A stretch of DNA of 64,000 nt, taken from the NCBI RefSeq assembly GCF_020283565.1, contig NC_060060.1, positions 6,510,001-6,574,000 of the forward strand, in the 5' to 3' direction. Below the pieces are notes generated by a model, which was given only the letters and a program-made list of their open reading frames with translations, did no database searches and had not been told where the DNA came from. Positions 35,757 through 50,716 of the stretch are shown in pieces. Source of the stretch: Trifolium pratense. Its lineage: Eukaryota; Streptophyta; Magnoliopsida; Fabales; Fabaceae. A program made the position numbers and the translations under genes. Numbering within the stretch: position 1 is the first letter of the stretch; every line of letters starts with the position of its first letter.

Positions 35757-36866
35757 TAAGTTTTCAATCTCATTTCTTTAATAAATGAAGTTAAAGAAAA
35801 ATGTGAAGTAAAATATAAATTTAATGTGAGCGGAGGAGGTATTTTATAAGGTGGATCAAATATCCCATACCTTAAATTTCCTTTTATCTTAAATATGTTA
35901 GTTTCTATTTGGACGGTGCATCTCTATTGTATAATGTAATTTTTGACCATTTGAAAGGGTTGGGTATATAACTAAGGAATTTGTGTTTTAGAGTGTGTTA
36001 ATAACATTTATCTTCAAATATATTGATTGAAGTGAGGTTTTCAATGATTATGTCTTGTCATGCTTTACTTTATATATATTTTTCCCTACTGGTCTTGTTG
36101 TAATTTTGTGTTCTGTTTGCAACTTTTTACCCTAGTTTGAAAAGAAATCCAAGTTTCAATCTTGAAAATTGTTGCTAATACTAGCTTAGGAAAATAAATA
36201 AATAAATAAATATTAACCACAATGACACAAATTTGCATGGGAAAAAGAACAGAGAGAAGGTAAAACAAAGGAAATTGGAATGTTAATGAAAATACCAAGT
36301 CAATACACAAAACAAAAAAGAAATTCAGTGGCAAATATATTATATAATACATACATCACATATACATAATTGGAAAAAATGCACATGGTTTGAAGAATAT
36401 GGTTGGTTGTGATTAATTCGTTTGAAATTTTGAATTATTTTTCTTCATGCTTTCAATTTAATTAGCAAAGATAGTAAAAAGCCATCACAATTAACAAACA
36501 CAGTAGTTGCTTTTGATAACTCATGTCATATAGTCACAAAGCAACTCAACTGAAATAGTTTGCAGTTCAGATTTTAATTTGATGGAAGAAGGAATTGAAA
36601 TTTGACCATTTGAGAAAGAGTTTACTACATCCTTTCATAAGCAATGCTTATTGGAGTCCCAAAACATTCAAATTGAAACTACATAGCCTTTCAGTAGACG
36701 CTTCTGCAAAAATTCTGGTTATTGTACAAAACATACAAATATGAAACAAAGTCATAATGAAAATATGCTCGATAAAAGGGGAAAAACAGCATATGGAAAA
36801 TCTGCATCTAAACTATGTCTTCATCAAAGTCAAATAAAGCTTCTTCAACTATCTCAATAAAAATAA
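35757..36866. other. Intergenic, LINE to uS11m
   Basis: AT-rich DNA with an AAAT microsatellite near 36188-36210 and the 3' flank of the minus-strand ribosomal protein gene. No gene is seen. A GGAGGAGGTATTTTATAAGG segment near 35830 may be a MITE end, but no partner is found. Confidence 0.6.
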
Positions 36867-38757
36867 CTAGATACGTCGGCTCTTTGGCAGTCTGCAGCCG
36901 TTATGGGCACGACGAGTTGTATCTTCAATGTATACAATTGGATTTTTATCGCCTTTAGAATCCGTAAATCCCTCCCTCCAGCTCAATATTGCATTCCTTT
37001 TCCTCCGAAAATGAGTAAATCCGTTCACTTTCATGACAACAGATTTCAATCCTAAACCCCTAGCTCTTCGTCCAACGACTTCTGCAGTTGCTTCAGCAGC
37101 ATACTTAGAAAGCTTTTGCCCTGATTTCAAGTCTTTCAAGGAACCAGCAGAGCCACTAAGTTTAACATTTCCTTTAGAATCAGTCACTGTAACAAAGGTA
37201 TTGTTGCGCAACATCTTTATATGAACAAAATCAACATCATGTTGATACTGATACTGATTGTATTGATAACCTCCCATAAGACTCTTTTCATCTTCATCTA
37301 TAGCTCCTCTCACAAAGTCCATCTGCCTGGAATTCCCACCAGTCTCAGCGTTATTCTCACTTCTGGAGTTAATATTCACCTTATCCCGCAAAAAATCCAG
37401 ACGAGGAGCACTTGCATTTGCATTCACATTCTCACTTTGATTCCTCCCGTTCAAACCCCAACTCGCACTCGAAAATCCTCTAACATATCCTGCAGTTTCA
37501 AGAGTATGAAAGAGACTCATCATAAGGTTGTTGAATTGACATGAAAAGAAGAAAAAAACTAAAAATTAAAATGATAGTGTATGTTTGATTATACAGTAGC
37601 AAAAATTGATTTCAATGAATCGATTCGGTAAATTAATTTTGGTTAAAATTGAGTTGAATGTAAAGTAACTTATGTTTAGAATTAGATACATTCATGTAAA
37701 AAAGAGTTGAACAATAAATTTTAAACTAAAAAAATCACAATAGGAGACAAAAGTTACAAATCAAGTTTGAATCCATTCCATTAAAAGAACTGACCCCTCC
37801 AATTGAAAAAGAACCCTCATAAAATTCTGGAGATGATCTGAAGAAAAAAACTAATACTCCATACAGTGATACACTAAATAGTAACTACCACTCTTTTTTC
37901 TATTAAATTTCATCCCTTTTTTTCACAATGGCAAAACGAGCTAATGAATTAAATTGCCATATCCAAGCACAAAAAGTGCAAGAATGGGAACAAAAGTACA
38001 AGCACAAATTAGCCGATAAAACACTCCACAAGCATGCAAACCAAATTACACTTAATCACAAGTCTCAACTCAATTCCTCTCTTGATTTCATCCATTTAAG
38101 ATCCTAATTGGTTGATAACATATATGATATAAGTTGTGTAACACTAAACACTTGAAATTGAAGGCGTGTTAGAGTACTCGACAAACAATTGTGGTTATAT
38201 ACAATCACTTCTAATTTATAAAAAATTACCTGTCTATGTGTCCAATTAGGAGTCGGGGGGATAATGGAAGGGTGGATGACGCCACATTCGTGTGGATGGA
38301 TAACCAATTGATAAGTTGAAAAAACACAACAGGCTATGGAATGCTCTGGTTAATAAGCCAGGACGACTAGTGTCACAACGAACAGCAAAGGCCATCGACA
38401 ACAAAAAATACCAGCTGCCAGCCACTAATATCTATGTACTATAATTCAATTCAACCATATAAAACTATAGCTCTAATTGATTTGGTAAAACCCTAAGTAA
38501 TTGAAAACTTGACCTAATGACACACCCTAAATATGAGAGCTATGAATCAATCAATCTGAAACAATTATTGAATGTAGAACAACTAAAAGCATAGAATTTG
38601 AACTCAAATAAACATAATTATTGAAACAATCAAATAAAAAAGGTATGATTTTTAGGAAAGAAATGGTACCTTGAAAGAAGGTAGTGTGTGATTTGGATGA
38701 TGCAGGAAGAAGAGATCGATGGCCATGGGAAATTGAAGAACACAAATACCGAAACAT
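36867..38757 (-). CDS. Mitochondrial small-subunit ribosomal protein uS11 (nuclear gene)
   Basis: Exon 1 is 38757-38670 and exon 2 is 37489-36867, joined with GT/AG across a 1.2-kb intron (codon split G|GA), giving 236 residues. Exon 1 encodes MFRYLCSSISHGHRSLLPAS, rich in Ser, Arg and His without acids, as expected for a mitochondrial presequence; the next stretch includes GYVRGFSSASW. The C-terminal 120 residues match bacterial S11: NTFVTVTDSKGNVKLSGSAG, AAEATAEVVGRRA, and the signature tail DTTRRAHNGCRLPKSRRI. uS11 binds 16S-type rRNA on the platform of the small subunit. A shorter reading starting at an ATG at 37523 would lack the presequence and cross the splice site, so I prefer the two-exon model. 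Arabidopsis NFD3 belongs to this family as I recall. Confidence 0.88.
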
Positions 38758-41633
<2,876 letters not shown>

Positions 41634-41636
41634 TCC

Positions 41637-41638
<2 letters not shown>

Positions 41639-41668
<30 letters not shown>
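41639..41668. repeat. (AT)n microsatellite, right of hairpin MITE
   Basis: About 15 AT units following CCCTCCCC at the right end of the hairpin element. Confidence 0.9.
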
Positions 41669-41670
<2 letters not shown>

Positions 41671-42037
41671 TCATGCTATAACATCTTCAACAATATTGAA
41701 ATCTATTAAAAAAAACATCTTTCACATTTCAATATCTCATGTAACCTTGCTTATATAACTTTTTAAATTATTTATTATGCAGTTTATTAAATTGTAGTTT
41801 TTTAAAATTGGAAAAAGAATTTTGTCAAAAAAAATAATGGAAAAAGAATTGATATTTTTTATAAATACCCTTTATTTTTACGTTAATGTATCCAAACATA
41901 AATCAATTCTGTTTAACTCACTTTTAACCAAAATCAAATCCATCAAACTCTGCTAAATCAATTTTTTTTTGCAATACAACCGAACACAACCATAGTCATG
42001 TCACTAATCACATTCATTATTTTGATTTTAACATTGC

Positions 42038-43865
42038 AGATTTAATATTAACCGATGATCAATTGATACAATATGCACTAGCAGATATTGAGATGATGTT
42101 ACGTAATTGTGGAAGAGTTTAAAAGATTATCCTCCAATGCATAGAGCAGACACATCATTAGTTCCTGATATACAAAATAGTTTAATACACGACGAATTGA
42201 ATTATAACAAACAATCATTAGCTGAGGAACATGTTAGATTGATGTCAACTTTGATTTCATTGCAACGTAAACTATATGACACAATCATGACAAGAGTTAA
42301 CGAAAACAAACCTGGTGTGTTTTTTCTTTATGGTTATGGCAGTACGGGGAAGACATTTATCTAGAGGGCCATGTCAGCCGCATTACGCTCAAAAGGTGAG
42401 ATAGTTCTAACAGTTGTCTCAAGTGGGATCGCTGCATTGCTTATACATGGCGGTAGAACAGCACATTCAAGGTTTTGTATTCCTCTAAATGTTGACGAGT
42501 TTTCAACATGTACTATAGTTCCTAAAAGCCCTTTGGCGCTATTAATACAAAAAACAGAGCTCATTATATGGGATGAAGCACCACTGATGCATAAACACTG
42601 TTTCGAAGTTGTTGATAGAACTTTAAAAGATATTCTTAAGTCTGTTGATGAAAAAAATAAACATATTTCCTTCGGTGGAAAAGTTGGTTTTTTTGGCAGA
42701 GATTTTATACAAATTCTACCAGTAATACCCAAAGGTACAAGGCCAGAAGTTGTTCATGCTACTATTAATTCTTCGGTTCTTTGGAATTTTTTTGAAGTTT
42801 TAACATTGAGTAAAAACATGAGGCTTCTCGGTGGTGCTTCCAGTGCAGACGTTGAACAAAGAAGATTGTTTTCGGAATGAGTTTTGGGTGTTGGCGATGG
42901 AGAAATTGGAGATGACAACGACGATGATTTAGAACTTGACATTCCATCAGATTTATTGATTCCAAATTCAGGTAATCCTCTTGCTTCTATCGTTGAAAAC
43001 ACTTATCCCCAACTTTTACAAAGCATGAACGATATAACGTGTATTTCCAAAATAGAGCTATACTAGCTCTTAAAAATTCAATAGTCGACACAATAAATGA
43101 TTATATGTTGGATTTAATTCCCGATGAAGAAAAAACATATTTGAGTTATAATACTCCACTCACACAAAATGTAGACGGTTAAACAGTGGATGATGTTCAT
43201 ACTCCCGAATTTTTGAACACGATTTATACGTCGGGACTTCCAAATCACAAGTTGAGACTTAAAGTTGGAGTTCCAGTTATGCTATTAAGGAATTTGAATA
43301 AAAAATTAGAATTATGCAATGGAACAAGACTTATTATTACGAGATTGAGAAAACGTGCTTTTGAAGGAAAATTTATTTCAGAAAGTAATATTGGTGATCA
43401 GGTTTTCATACCTAGATTTTCTCTGACACCATCTGACGTGAGAATTCCTTTTAAATTTCAACGGAGACAATTTCCTATAATGATTTCTTTGCGATGACTA
43501 TTAATAAGAGTCAGGGACAATCTTTAAAGCATGTTGGGATATATCTTCCGTCGCCAGTGTTTTCACATGGTCAGTTGTTTGTTGCAATTTCAAGAGTTAC
43601 TTCTAGAAAAGGATTAAAAATATTGATCATCGATGACGATGGTGAAGATACGACTAAGACTTCGAATGTGGTCAATAAAGAAGTCTTCCGTAATATAACA
43701 TAATTTTCTTTGTATGAATATTTATCCAAAATTATTGTTGAACTATCGTTTAATGTTACTCAACTTTTTTCGTATACCTTACATTATTGAAATTATCATA
43801 TCTTATTTAATTATTATATATCTTACCGTTAATCAGACCCGTGCCCGCACGGGTCGATGTTCTAG
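42038..43865 (+). pseudogene. Helitron, Pif1-like helicase end, inactivated
   Basis: A degenerate frame reads the C-terminal helicase of a plant RepHel protein: LTDDQLIQYALADIEMML, then GRSLKDYPPMHRAD, Walker A as GYGSTGKTF (usually GxGGTGKT), IIWDEAPLMHKHCFE as the Walker B region, FGGKVGFFGRDFIQILPVI (normally GGDFRQ), RLKVGVPVMLLRNL, NGTRLIITRL and finally TINKSQGQSLKHVGIYLP and GQLFVAISRVTSRKGLK. A TAG replaces a Trp codon at 42362 and there are further stops and shifts near 42878, 43063, 43180 and 43497. The Rep nuclease half is not seen upstream. The 3' terminus is intact in structure (see the hairpin entry). Confidence 0.9.
43836..43865 (+). terminator. Helitron 3' terminus: hairpin and CTAG
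   Basis: GACCCGTGC and GCACGGGTC form a 9-bp stem with a 2-nt loop (43836-43855). Six bases later comes CTAG (43862-43865) followed by T, the host base at which Helitrons insert. This is the classic rolling-circle termination signal, in the same orientation as the helicase. Confidence 0.92.
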
Positions 43866-44934
43866 TTGTTTTCTAATAAAGTGGTATATATGTATATATA
43901 TGCATGGGTGATGGCTAGATATACATACGGTGAGTTAGAGAGAAAATAAACATTGTGTGTAAAAAATATAATTAATATAATACTAAGTTCTCATGAGCAT
44001 CCAAAAAGTGGTTCTTGAGACCTTGCTAATTCAAGTACAGTGCTAACAAGAAGTGACTGTTGTATTAGCTATGAGACCAACTGCACCGGGTAACTTACCT
44101 GTGGTGGCGAAAATTGCACGCCTCAATCATCAAATTGATAAGTTCTTCTTGTTCTATTTTTTATTTTATTATGTATCATATATATTTATACCAATATTTC
44201 TTTGATTTATATTAATGAAATAATTCTATGTGATATTTTTCCAACCGAAAGTCTTTCTAACAAATGATGGTTAGGTTGTGAGTCTCATCGAGCATGATTT
44301 GAAACTAATTTTGTTAAATTGCAACTATAGCAGCACTATACTGCTACTAAGTGTAGCGGAAATTGGGCGGACCATTATTGTTTAACGATATGCTATGTAG
44401 TACAAAGTTTGAAAATAAAAATTAAGTGAACATGTTAATTTTTTTTTGAAGGAATAATTTATTATGTTATTTCATACTTCATAAATAAGTTCAGCCATTG
44501 ATTTTATCAAACGTTCCAATTTGAATCAACTAATTTATTAGTTATCCGTTATTTTTTCCCCCAAAAACATATGCTGACTAAAATATTATTTTTAAGCTCC
44601 TACTATCAGCTAACTTAACATTAAAGTAGGAAAAAGACAAAAATGGCTAGAAAATTTCGACCAACCTACCAAAAGCTGGTAGTGTTTGCTTCTATATAAA
44701 GAAATTTAAAGATTCATTCTTAGGGAATTAATAGTGTTATCTATAGATATATTAATTAAATATCAAAACACACACCAAAATGTTAAAAAAGCTGACCAAA
44801 AAGAATTGTATGTTGCTTGTAGCTGAAACAATGGATTGGAATACCCTCAAAAGCTTAAAGTTATCTCTTCAAGCAACCAATCTCAATGCTACAATTACCA
44901 CTATTCCCTAACAAAGAACATTGAAAGAGCTTCA
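43866..44934. other. Intergenic, Helitron to ARM gene
   Basis: AT-rich spacer with the promoter and leader of the armadillo-repeat gene at its right end (TATATAAAG near 44693-44701 is a possible TATA box). No other feature is seen. Confidence 0.55.
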
Positions 44935-46500
44935 ATGGAGAAAGAGATTGTGGAAAACCTTTGGAATGGTGATAGTGAAGCTCAAATTCAAGCAGCAATG
45001 GAACTTAGTAGATTGTGCAATAAGCAAAAGCTCAAATTGGCAGAAAATGGTGTTATGGTTCCTCTTGTTTCCATGCTTCATTCTGAAAACTATGAAGTCA
45101 TAGAAGCTTCTCTTTGTGCTTTTCTCAGCCTCTCGTTTGGCAGTGATAGGTTAGTGCATTCACTTTCAACCTTAATATTCTGTGTAAACTTTCTCCATTT
45201 TTTCTTAGTTCAGTTTCCAAATTGCTTCTAGTTAAAAAAACCAGTGTTGTATGTAAATTGTGATCATGAAAAACAGCGTTTTATTCAAATTCTGCGACAG
45301 TATAATGCTGTAGAACTGCTATAGTTGTTATTTGACAACACTGTCAAAAACCTCTCCTACAAAGAGTACATAACAAAATGATAAATTGCAAAAAATTAAC
45401 CTTTTGTGCCAATTAAAGGATCAGAGGAATTGAGTTTAAAACATACTCAACCAAACAATGTAGTAGAGTAATTAAGAAGTGTGAACTTTTTAGCACCCCA
45501 TGATTGGATTTTTTGCTAGTGGGTCTAAAGGAATATGTTTTAGATGATGTATGTTTTTCATTGGTTAATAGTGAATTCTAATTCTACCGTCATGATTCTT
45601 TACCAAAAAGTAATGTATAAAACACAAGGGAGAATAAAAATTTCTTGTATTGTAAGAATGCTTTCAAAAGTTTCCATAGAATTTGATGAAATCTTACAGA
45701 AACTTTTTCACAAATTTTACAGAAACAAGATTCGTATCGTCAGGTACGGAGTTTTGCCAATTTTGTTGAACCTCCTCCATTGTGAAAGCCAGACAGCGAT
45801 ACAATTGTCATTAGCAGCAATGTTAATACTTTCTTCTTGCAAGGCAAATAAGGTAGCCATAGCTTCATCTGGTGCAGTTAAAATTTTGGTTACATATATC
45901 AACAATAGTAGCAACACTCACACTCAGTCTCAACTAGATGCTATAGCTACTCTCCATAACCTTACAACCTGCCAAGAGATTATTCCATTGATTGTATCTT
46001 CTGGTGTTATATTCTCCTTACTTGAACTTATCCATGGCTCGGTAAAATCATCTTTGTTGGCTGAGAAAGCAATAGGGTTGCTAGAAAATATTGTTTCTTC
46101 ATCAGAGAGTGCACTTTGTGAGGCTGCTAGTACCGGAGGAGCGATTAGGATATTGGTTGAGACTATTGAAGATGGATCATCACTGGGAAAAGAGCATGCA
46201 GTTGGTATACTTCTACTTATATGTCAAAGCTGTAGAGAAAAATATAGAGTGTTGATTTTGACAGACGGAGTGATGCCAGGATTGCTTCAGTTAAGTGTCG
46301 ATGGAACGTGGAGAGCTAAATCCGTGGCTGGAGAATTGTTGTTTCTTCTAAGAGACTGCTCTAGTTATAGCTCGAGGCGTAAACAAATTAATCATAAGCT
46401 AATAGAACAGATGATGGAAGAAATTGATGCAGAAGGTGACAAATTGGCAGATACTACTTTGAGATTGGTAGAGGAGATGATTGCAAAGCTCAATACATGA
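44935..46500 (+). CDS. Armadillo-repeat protein (PUB-type ARM domain without U-box)
   Basis: Exons 44935-45149 and 45723-46500 join in phase (AG|A, Arg) to give 330 residues starting MEKEIVENLWNG. The protein is nearly all alpha-helical ARM repeats: AAMELSRLCNKQKLKLAENG, VPLVSMLHSENYEVIEASLC, ILLNLLHCESQTAIQLSLAA, ANKVAIASSGAVKILVTYI, QLDAIATLHNLTTC, LLAEKAIGLLENIVSS. The repeats resemble those of plant U-box E3 ligases (PUB45-like), but no U-box or other catalytic domain precedes them, so ligase activity is not expected; a scaffold or adaptor role is inference. A different-frame ATG at 44831 yields only 26 codons and could act as a small upstream ORF. Confidence 0.85.
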
Positions 46501-46773
46501 TCTTTTAAGCAAATAAGGTTTTCTAAATAGGTTTGGCTCATAAAGTATTCTTGTGTCTCTCGGTTCTTTCTAATTATTTTGGTATTAATTATGTTTTTTA
46601 TGAAGATGATTTATAGTTTAGGACTTAACTACAAGGAAGGTATATTGAAGTGAAACAATGTGGAATTGTTTACATTTCTAGGTATTCATGAAATATGATA
46701 CCCCTTTGTTGTTTTTCTATCTATGATCGCTGTTGAAAAGATTTTAACAAAATCAAGACAAGTAATGAGTTTC

Positions 46774-47045
46774 AGAGCTAAAGTTCAACTATCATAGTAA
46801 CTTTAAATTCACTAGAAAACTGGTAACATATAATATATAAAAAATTTCATCATTGCATCTCTAGCAAGATTTCAATATCTCTTCAATTCCAATATATAGA
46901 TGTGTGTACAGAGCTAAAGTTCAACTATCACAGTAATTTTAAATTCACCAGAAAACTGGTAACATATAATACATAAAAATTTCATAATTGCATCTCTAGC
47001 AAGATTTCACTATCTCTTCAATTCCAATATATAGACGTGAGTACA
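46774..47045. repeat. 136-bp tandem duplication
   Basis: Two adjacent copies (46774-46909, 46910-47045) starting AGAGCTAAAGTTCAACTATC differ at scattered positions. They lie between the convergent ends of the ARM gene and the sucrase-like gene, probably in or near the 3' UTR of the latter. Confidence 0.85.
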
Positions 47046-47115
47046 TATAACTTACATAGAATGGTTCGTTATTATTTCTTGATGAACAGTAAGAACTAAA
47101 GAACCCTCCAAGCTC

Positions 47116-50100
47116 TCAGCCTGACTTTCTACAAAATTTGTAACCAACGGCAACAGCTGCTAAAACTCCAAGTATACCAGTAGCTGTAAGAATATCACGT
47201 TGTAATGCAGGCCAACTCCAACATACTTTGCTCCCCTGAGCGGTTTCATCAACTACTTTGTTTTGCTCAAAATTTTCACTTCTGCAACAAGAAACGCCAT
47301 TAACACCTTGGCAACAACCAACCACGTCATCATTGTTGCTAAGATTGTTACTACTTTCTACATTCTTCTTCTTGATCTTGTGAGTATCATCTCCATTAGC
47401 TAGCTTTTGGTCATTTTCTCCCTTAAGTTCAGCAACAGGTGGCCCCATTTGGCCTCTGAAACAATTACATACAGTAAAATTTAATCACCCTCCCTTACAA
47501 GTAAATTTTAATTAATTGAAAATTCATCCACAAGATAACTTGCAAAATCTAATTTGCGCACAACAAACAAAATGGAGATTCAGTTTAATATTAAAAGTAT
47601 TAAGATTTGTATTATAATGCATCCCATACTAGAAGGATGATGTTGCCTACAATTATTCAAATTCCAAATAGTCCTTAAATCAGCTAATGTATATATCCTT
47701 GTGGAAATCTTAACATTAATCATCTTCATAAGTCCACTGGATATATCGTGGCTAATAAACAAAAGAAAAGTAGTTTAAGAATATAATTCTAAAAACACAC
47801 TTTAACTTATGTCGTCTAAATTTATGAACAATTTACACTTATTTGATTGTGATGAAAGGAAATTAGTGATTGGGATAATTAAGCTCAAGAGAAAATTACT
47901 GTAACAAAGGAACATGGAAGATACTATTAGCAGTCAGCTCGACCGTGGGAAAGTTGTGTGGTTCAACAGTACAATATCTTCATGGACAAATTGTTTCACT
48001 ATTTTAAGATCACAACGAAAATTTGTTTAACATTGGTGTAATGTGGAAACCCATGGAAGACTTGGATATTGAATCAATTCGGTAATATCAAATTATGGAG
48101 TCTTTAAGGCTGGATTATGCATTAATCACATTCTCTCAAATGGTGTTGAGTAAGGAAACAAGTTCGTGTGAAAAAGGAAACAAGGAGAGGGATGCTGCTG
48201 GACATGTAATGCATTGCTAGTGGAGTGAACAAATAAACTGCACTCAAGCCAATTGGAAGTAGCAGGTGGAATACGTGTGACATAAAAAAGGAAAGGGTGC
48301 GGCGTTGGTATCAAGAGGAGTAATTGTCATACCGCTGCAACAATATGGATCACATATCAGCAGGAAGTTACAAGAAATAATGTCGTCTAGTTAGAGAAGG
48401 ATGTTTATTTCTCATGCTTTTGGTGTCCATTGGTGTTATGCTATTTTCTGTTAGTGATATACTGGTTCTGCTTATCATTTGCTATTGTTGCATTGGTGTT
48501 TTCTTCGCAGTGCAGAGACTATGTAATATATGCACCCAGCTTACCTCTTGTGCTTAGCCTAGAGCCTTTACCCTTTTGTGTGTGTGTGTCTGGCTAGTTT
48601 TTCTTTTTATTTAAAAAAAGAACACTGGATTAAAGGGTAGAAAAAAATGCAGAATAAAAAGTAGCGGTAACCTCCATAGTTTTTGTATGATCTCTCCCTT
48701 GGCAATGTGTTGGTCCAGCAAGGCAGGTACATCATTAGGAGTAACATAGCCATACCTGCAATTAATTATTAGGTGTGACAATTTAACAATCAACAGTAAA
48801 ATCCTTCGAAACAAATAAGATGATCTATAATACAAGTGCGAGAGCTGACCAGTGACCCATAACTTTTCCATCTGGTCCAGGACTAAATGTGATTAAATTG
48901 CCAGCATACTTATGGCCACCAACATGAGAACATGCCATAACAGATATCTGGTCCTTCAATCCCCGGAGCTGAATTTCTTCATTGAGCTTGTCAATGAGCA
49001 CAGGCCCACAAACACCACACCTCACATCGCGACTTCCATGAGCACACACAAAAATATATGAACCTGCCACCACATCCTGCACTCCACCACCCCATGATTT
49101 ACAACCCACCATGACATCATCGAAAAAGCTATCAACGTTTGATTCCTTCAAACCCCTTTCAATCAAACAAGAACACAACACACCATTCTCAATATAAAGA
49201 TTATTAAGTTAAAAAATGCCGAAATCTTAACCCAAAATAAAAAAGAATGATTTTTTATAATCTTAAATCAAAATCTCAATTCATTTTATAACCAAATCCA
49301 CAACACTTCATCATTGTTTAAAGTACAGTACATAAAAATCTAATTCGCATTCAACACTTGTGAAACACATTAACAACCCTTAGTTTAAAACTTCAACCAT
49401 TACTTGAAAATCATCCAAAACTTCAAAAGTTTGTAATGTCTAGGATACTGACCTCATTTGTTTCAGTTTAACAAAAACAAATATGTACATCAAAAGTCAA
49501 CTCAAATCTGTTTTAAAACTTCAACCATTACTTGAAAAAGCCATGAGCTTATTGTTGAACGAAGAAGACAATCTATGGGAGTACTTGCCTTTAAACTCTT
49601 ACTTCTAATTTTAAAAAGTTAAACTCTTATTACTTCAGCCCTATTTCGATAAATAGCTTAATTTGCAACTTATAATGATAAGTGCTTATGTATAAGTTAT
49701 TTCAATAACAAAAAATAAAATAAAGCTAAAGTGCCCATTTGGATTAGCTTATTTTTTAGCTTATGCAAACAACTTATGCAATATAAATTAAGTTTTATGC
49801 TATTTTATAAGTTCCCACTAGTAAAAATTGTATTTTTATAAGCTATTTTATCATAAACTAACTTATAATAATACATAAAAAATTATTTATTTGCACAAGC
49901 TGTTTGAATAAACTCAAAAATAAGTTAATCCAAACGGGCCCAAATTGTTTTCATATAAGTTATAAGTTATTTTCATAAGCTATCTTGGACAACTTATGAA
50001 CATGTCCTAAGCTATTTGTATAAGTTCTCTCAAACAGACTCACGAGTGCTTATGAGTTATGTAGTATATAAGCTCAAATAAGTCAAACCAAAACACGTGC

Positions 50101-50716
50101 TTAAACTAAGAATTAACCAATCAATTAATAAATCCACTTACAAAAAAGCATAACAATGATTTAATTTTGTAATAACATACCTATATTTGATCATTTCAGG
50201 GAAAATCAAGACATCACCGTCGAAGAAACCATCTTCCTCACGCGCCTCACAAACTGTAATTTTCGTCTACACAAACAAACAACCAAAACAATCAAATCGC
50301 AAAATCCAAAAGCAAACTAACAAAAAACCAAAAATTGAACACAAATTAAGAAATTAAAATAATGAATTAGTAACTAATTAATTAATGACCTTAACGACGA
50401 TATCGTTTTTGCGAGCTTTAAAAGCAGTAGCAATGCTTTTAGGGAGAGGATCATCGTTAGAAGCTTCAACACGAGGAGGCCAATTTTGATGATTCTTATA
50501 ACAGAGAAAAACGTGGCGATCGTAGGATTCAACGGTTCCGGCGAGATTCTGTTTGTACATCTCAGGACGAGAGAAACCGTTTTTAGCGTCGTCATCGATG
50601 ACGGTGGTGGTTGTGGAAGAAGACATGGTTGCAGTGTGAAGGAGAAGAAAGTGAGAGTTGAAATTGGAATGAGAAATTGATGATGATGATGTAATGAAAC
50701 GAGTTAACCGCAGCAT
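47116..50716 (-). CDS. Sucrase/ferredoxin-like Fe-S protein, copy A, tail-anchored
   Basis: Five exons on the minus strand: 50716-50390, 50266-50181, 49155-48850, 48755-48672, 47455-47116; phases agree, 380 residues. The thioredoxin-like ferredoxin core has FVCAHGSRDVRC (Cys175 and Cys184) and MACSHVGGHKYAGN (His215 and His219). A pair of Cys nine apart and a pair of His four apart is the ligand pattern of yeast Apd1/Aim32 bis-histidinyl [2Fe-2S] proteins. The C-terminal exon adds an acidic/Asn-rich linker, Cys pairs (GCCQG, SCCRS) and one hydrophobic helix (ILTATGILGVLAAVAVGYKF) followed by CRKSG, the layout of a tail-anchored membrane protein. The first 30 residues (MLRLTRFITSSSS...) could be an organelle presequence; a second ATG (MSSSTTTT) is an alternative start. 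Redox or detoxification function is inferred from the family. Confidence 0.88.
49733..49939. mobile_element. MITE in intron 2 of sucrase-like copy A
   Basis: The ends GCCCATTTGGATTAGCTTAT and, inverted, GCCCGTTTGGATTAACTTAT form about 24-bp imperfect terminal repeats around an AT-rich body. Related left ends occur at 39147. Such 'ATAAGCTAATCCAAACGGGC' elements are very common in legume introns as I recall. No target duplication is clear. Confidence 0.6.

Noticed and set aside
37490..37523. uS11m start at the ATG at 37523 in exon 2
   Set aside because: It would ignore a clear 3' splice site and lose the Ser/Arg-rich presequence that splices in frame from 38757-38670.
47890..48600. Possible LTR or gene in intron 4 of sucrase-like copy A
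   Set aside because: The sequence is less AT-rich than its surroundings and reads like retroelement DNA, but no TG/CA ends, target duplication, primer site or coding motif could be found.
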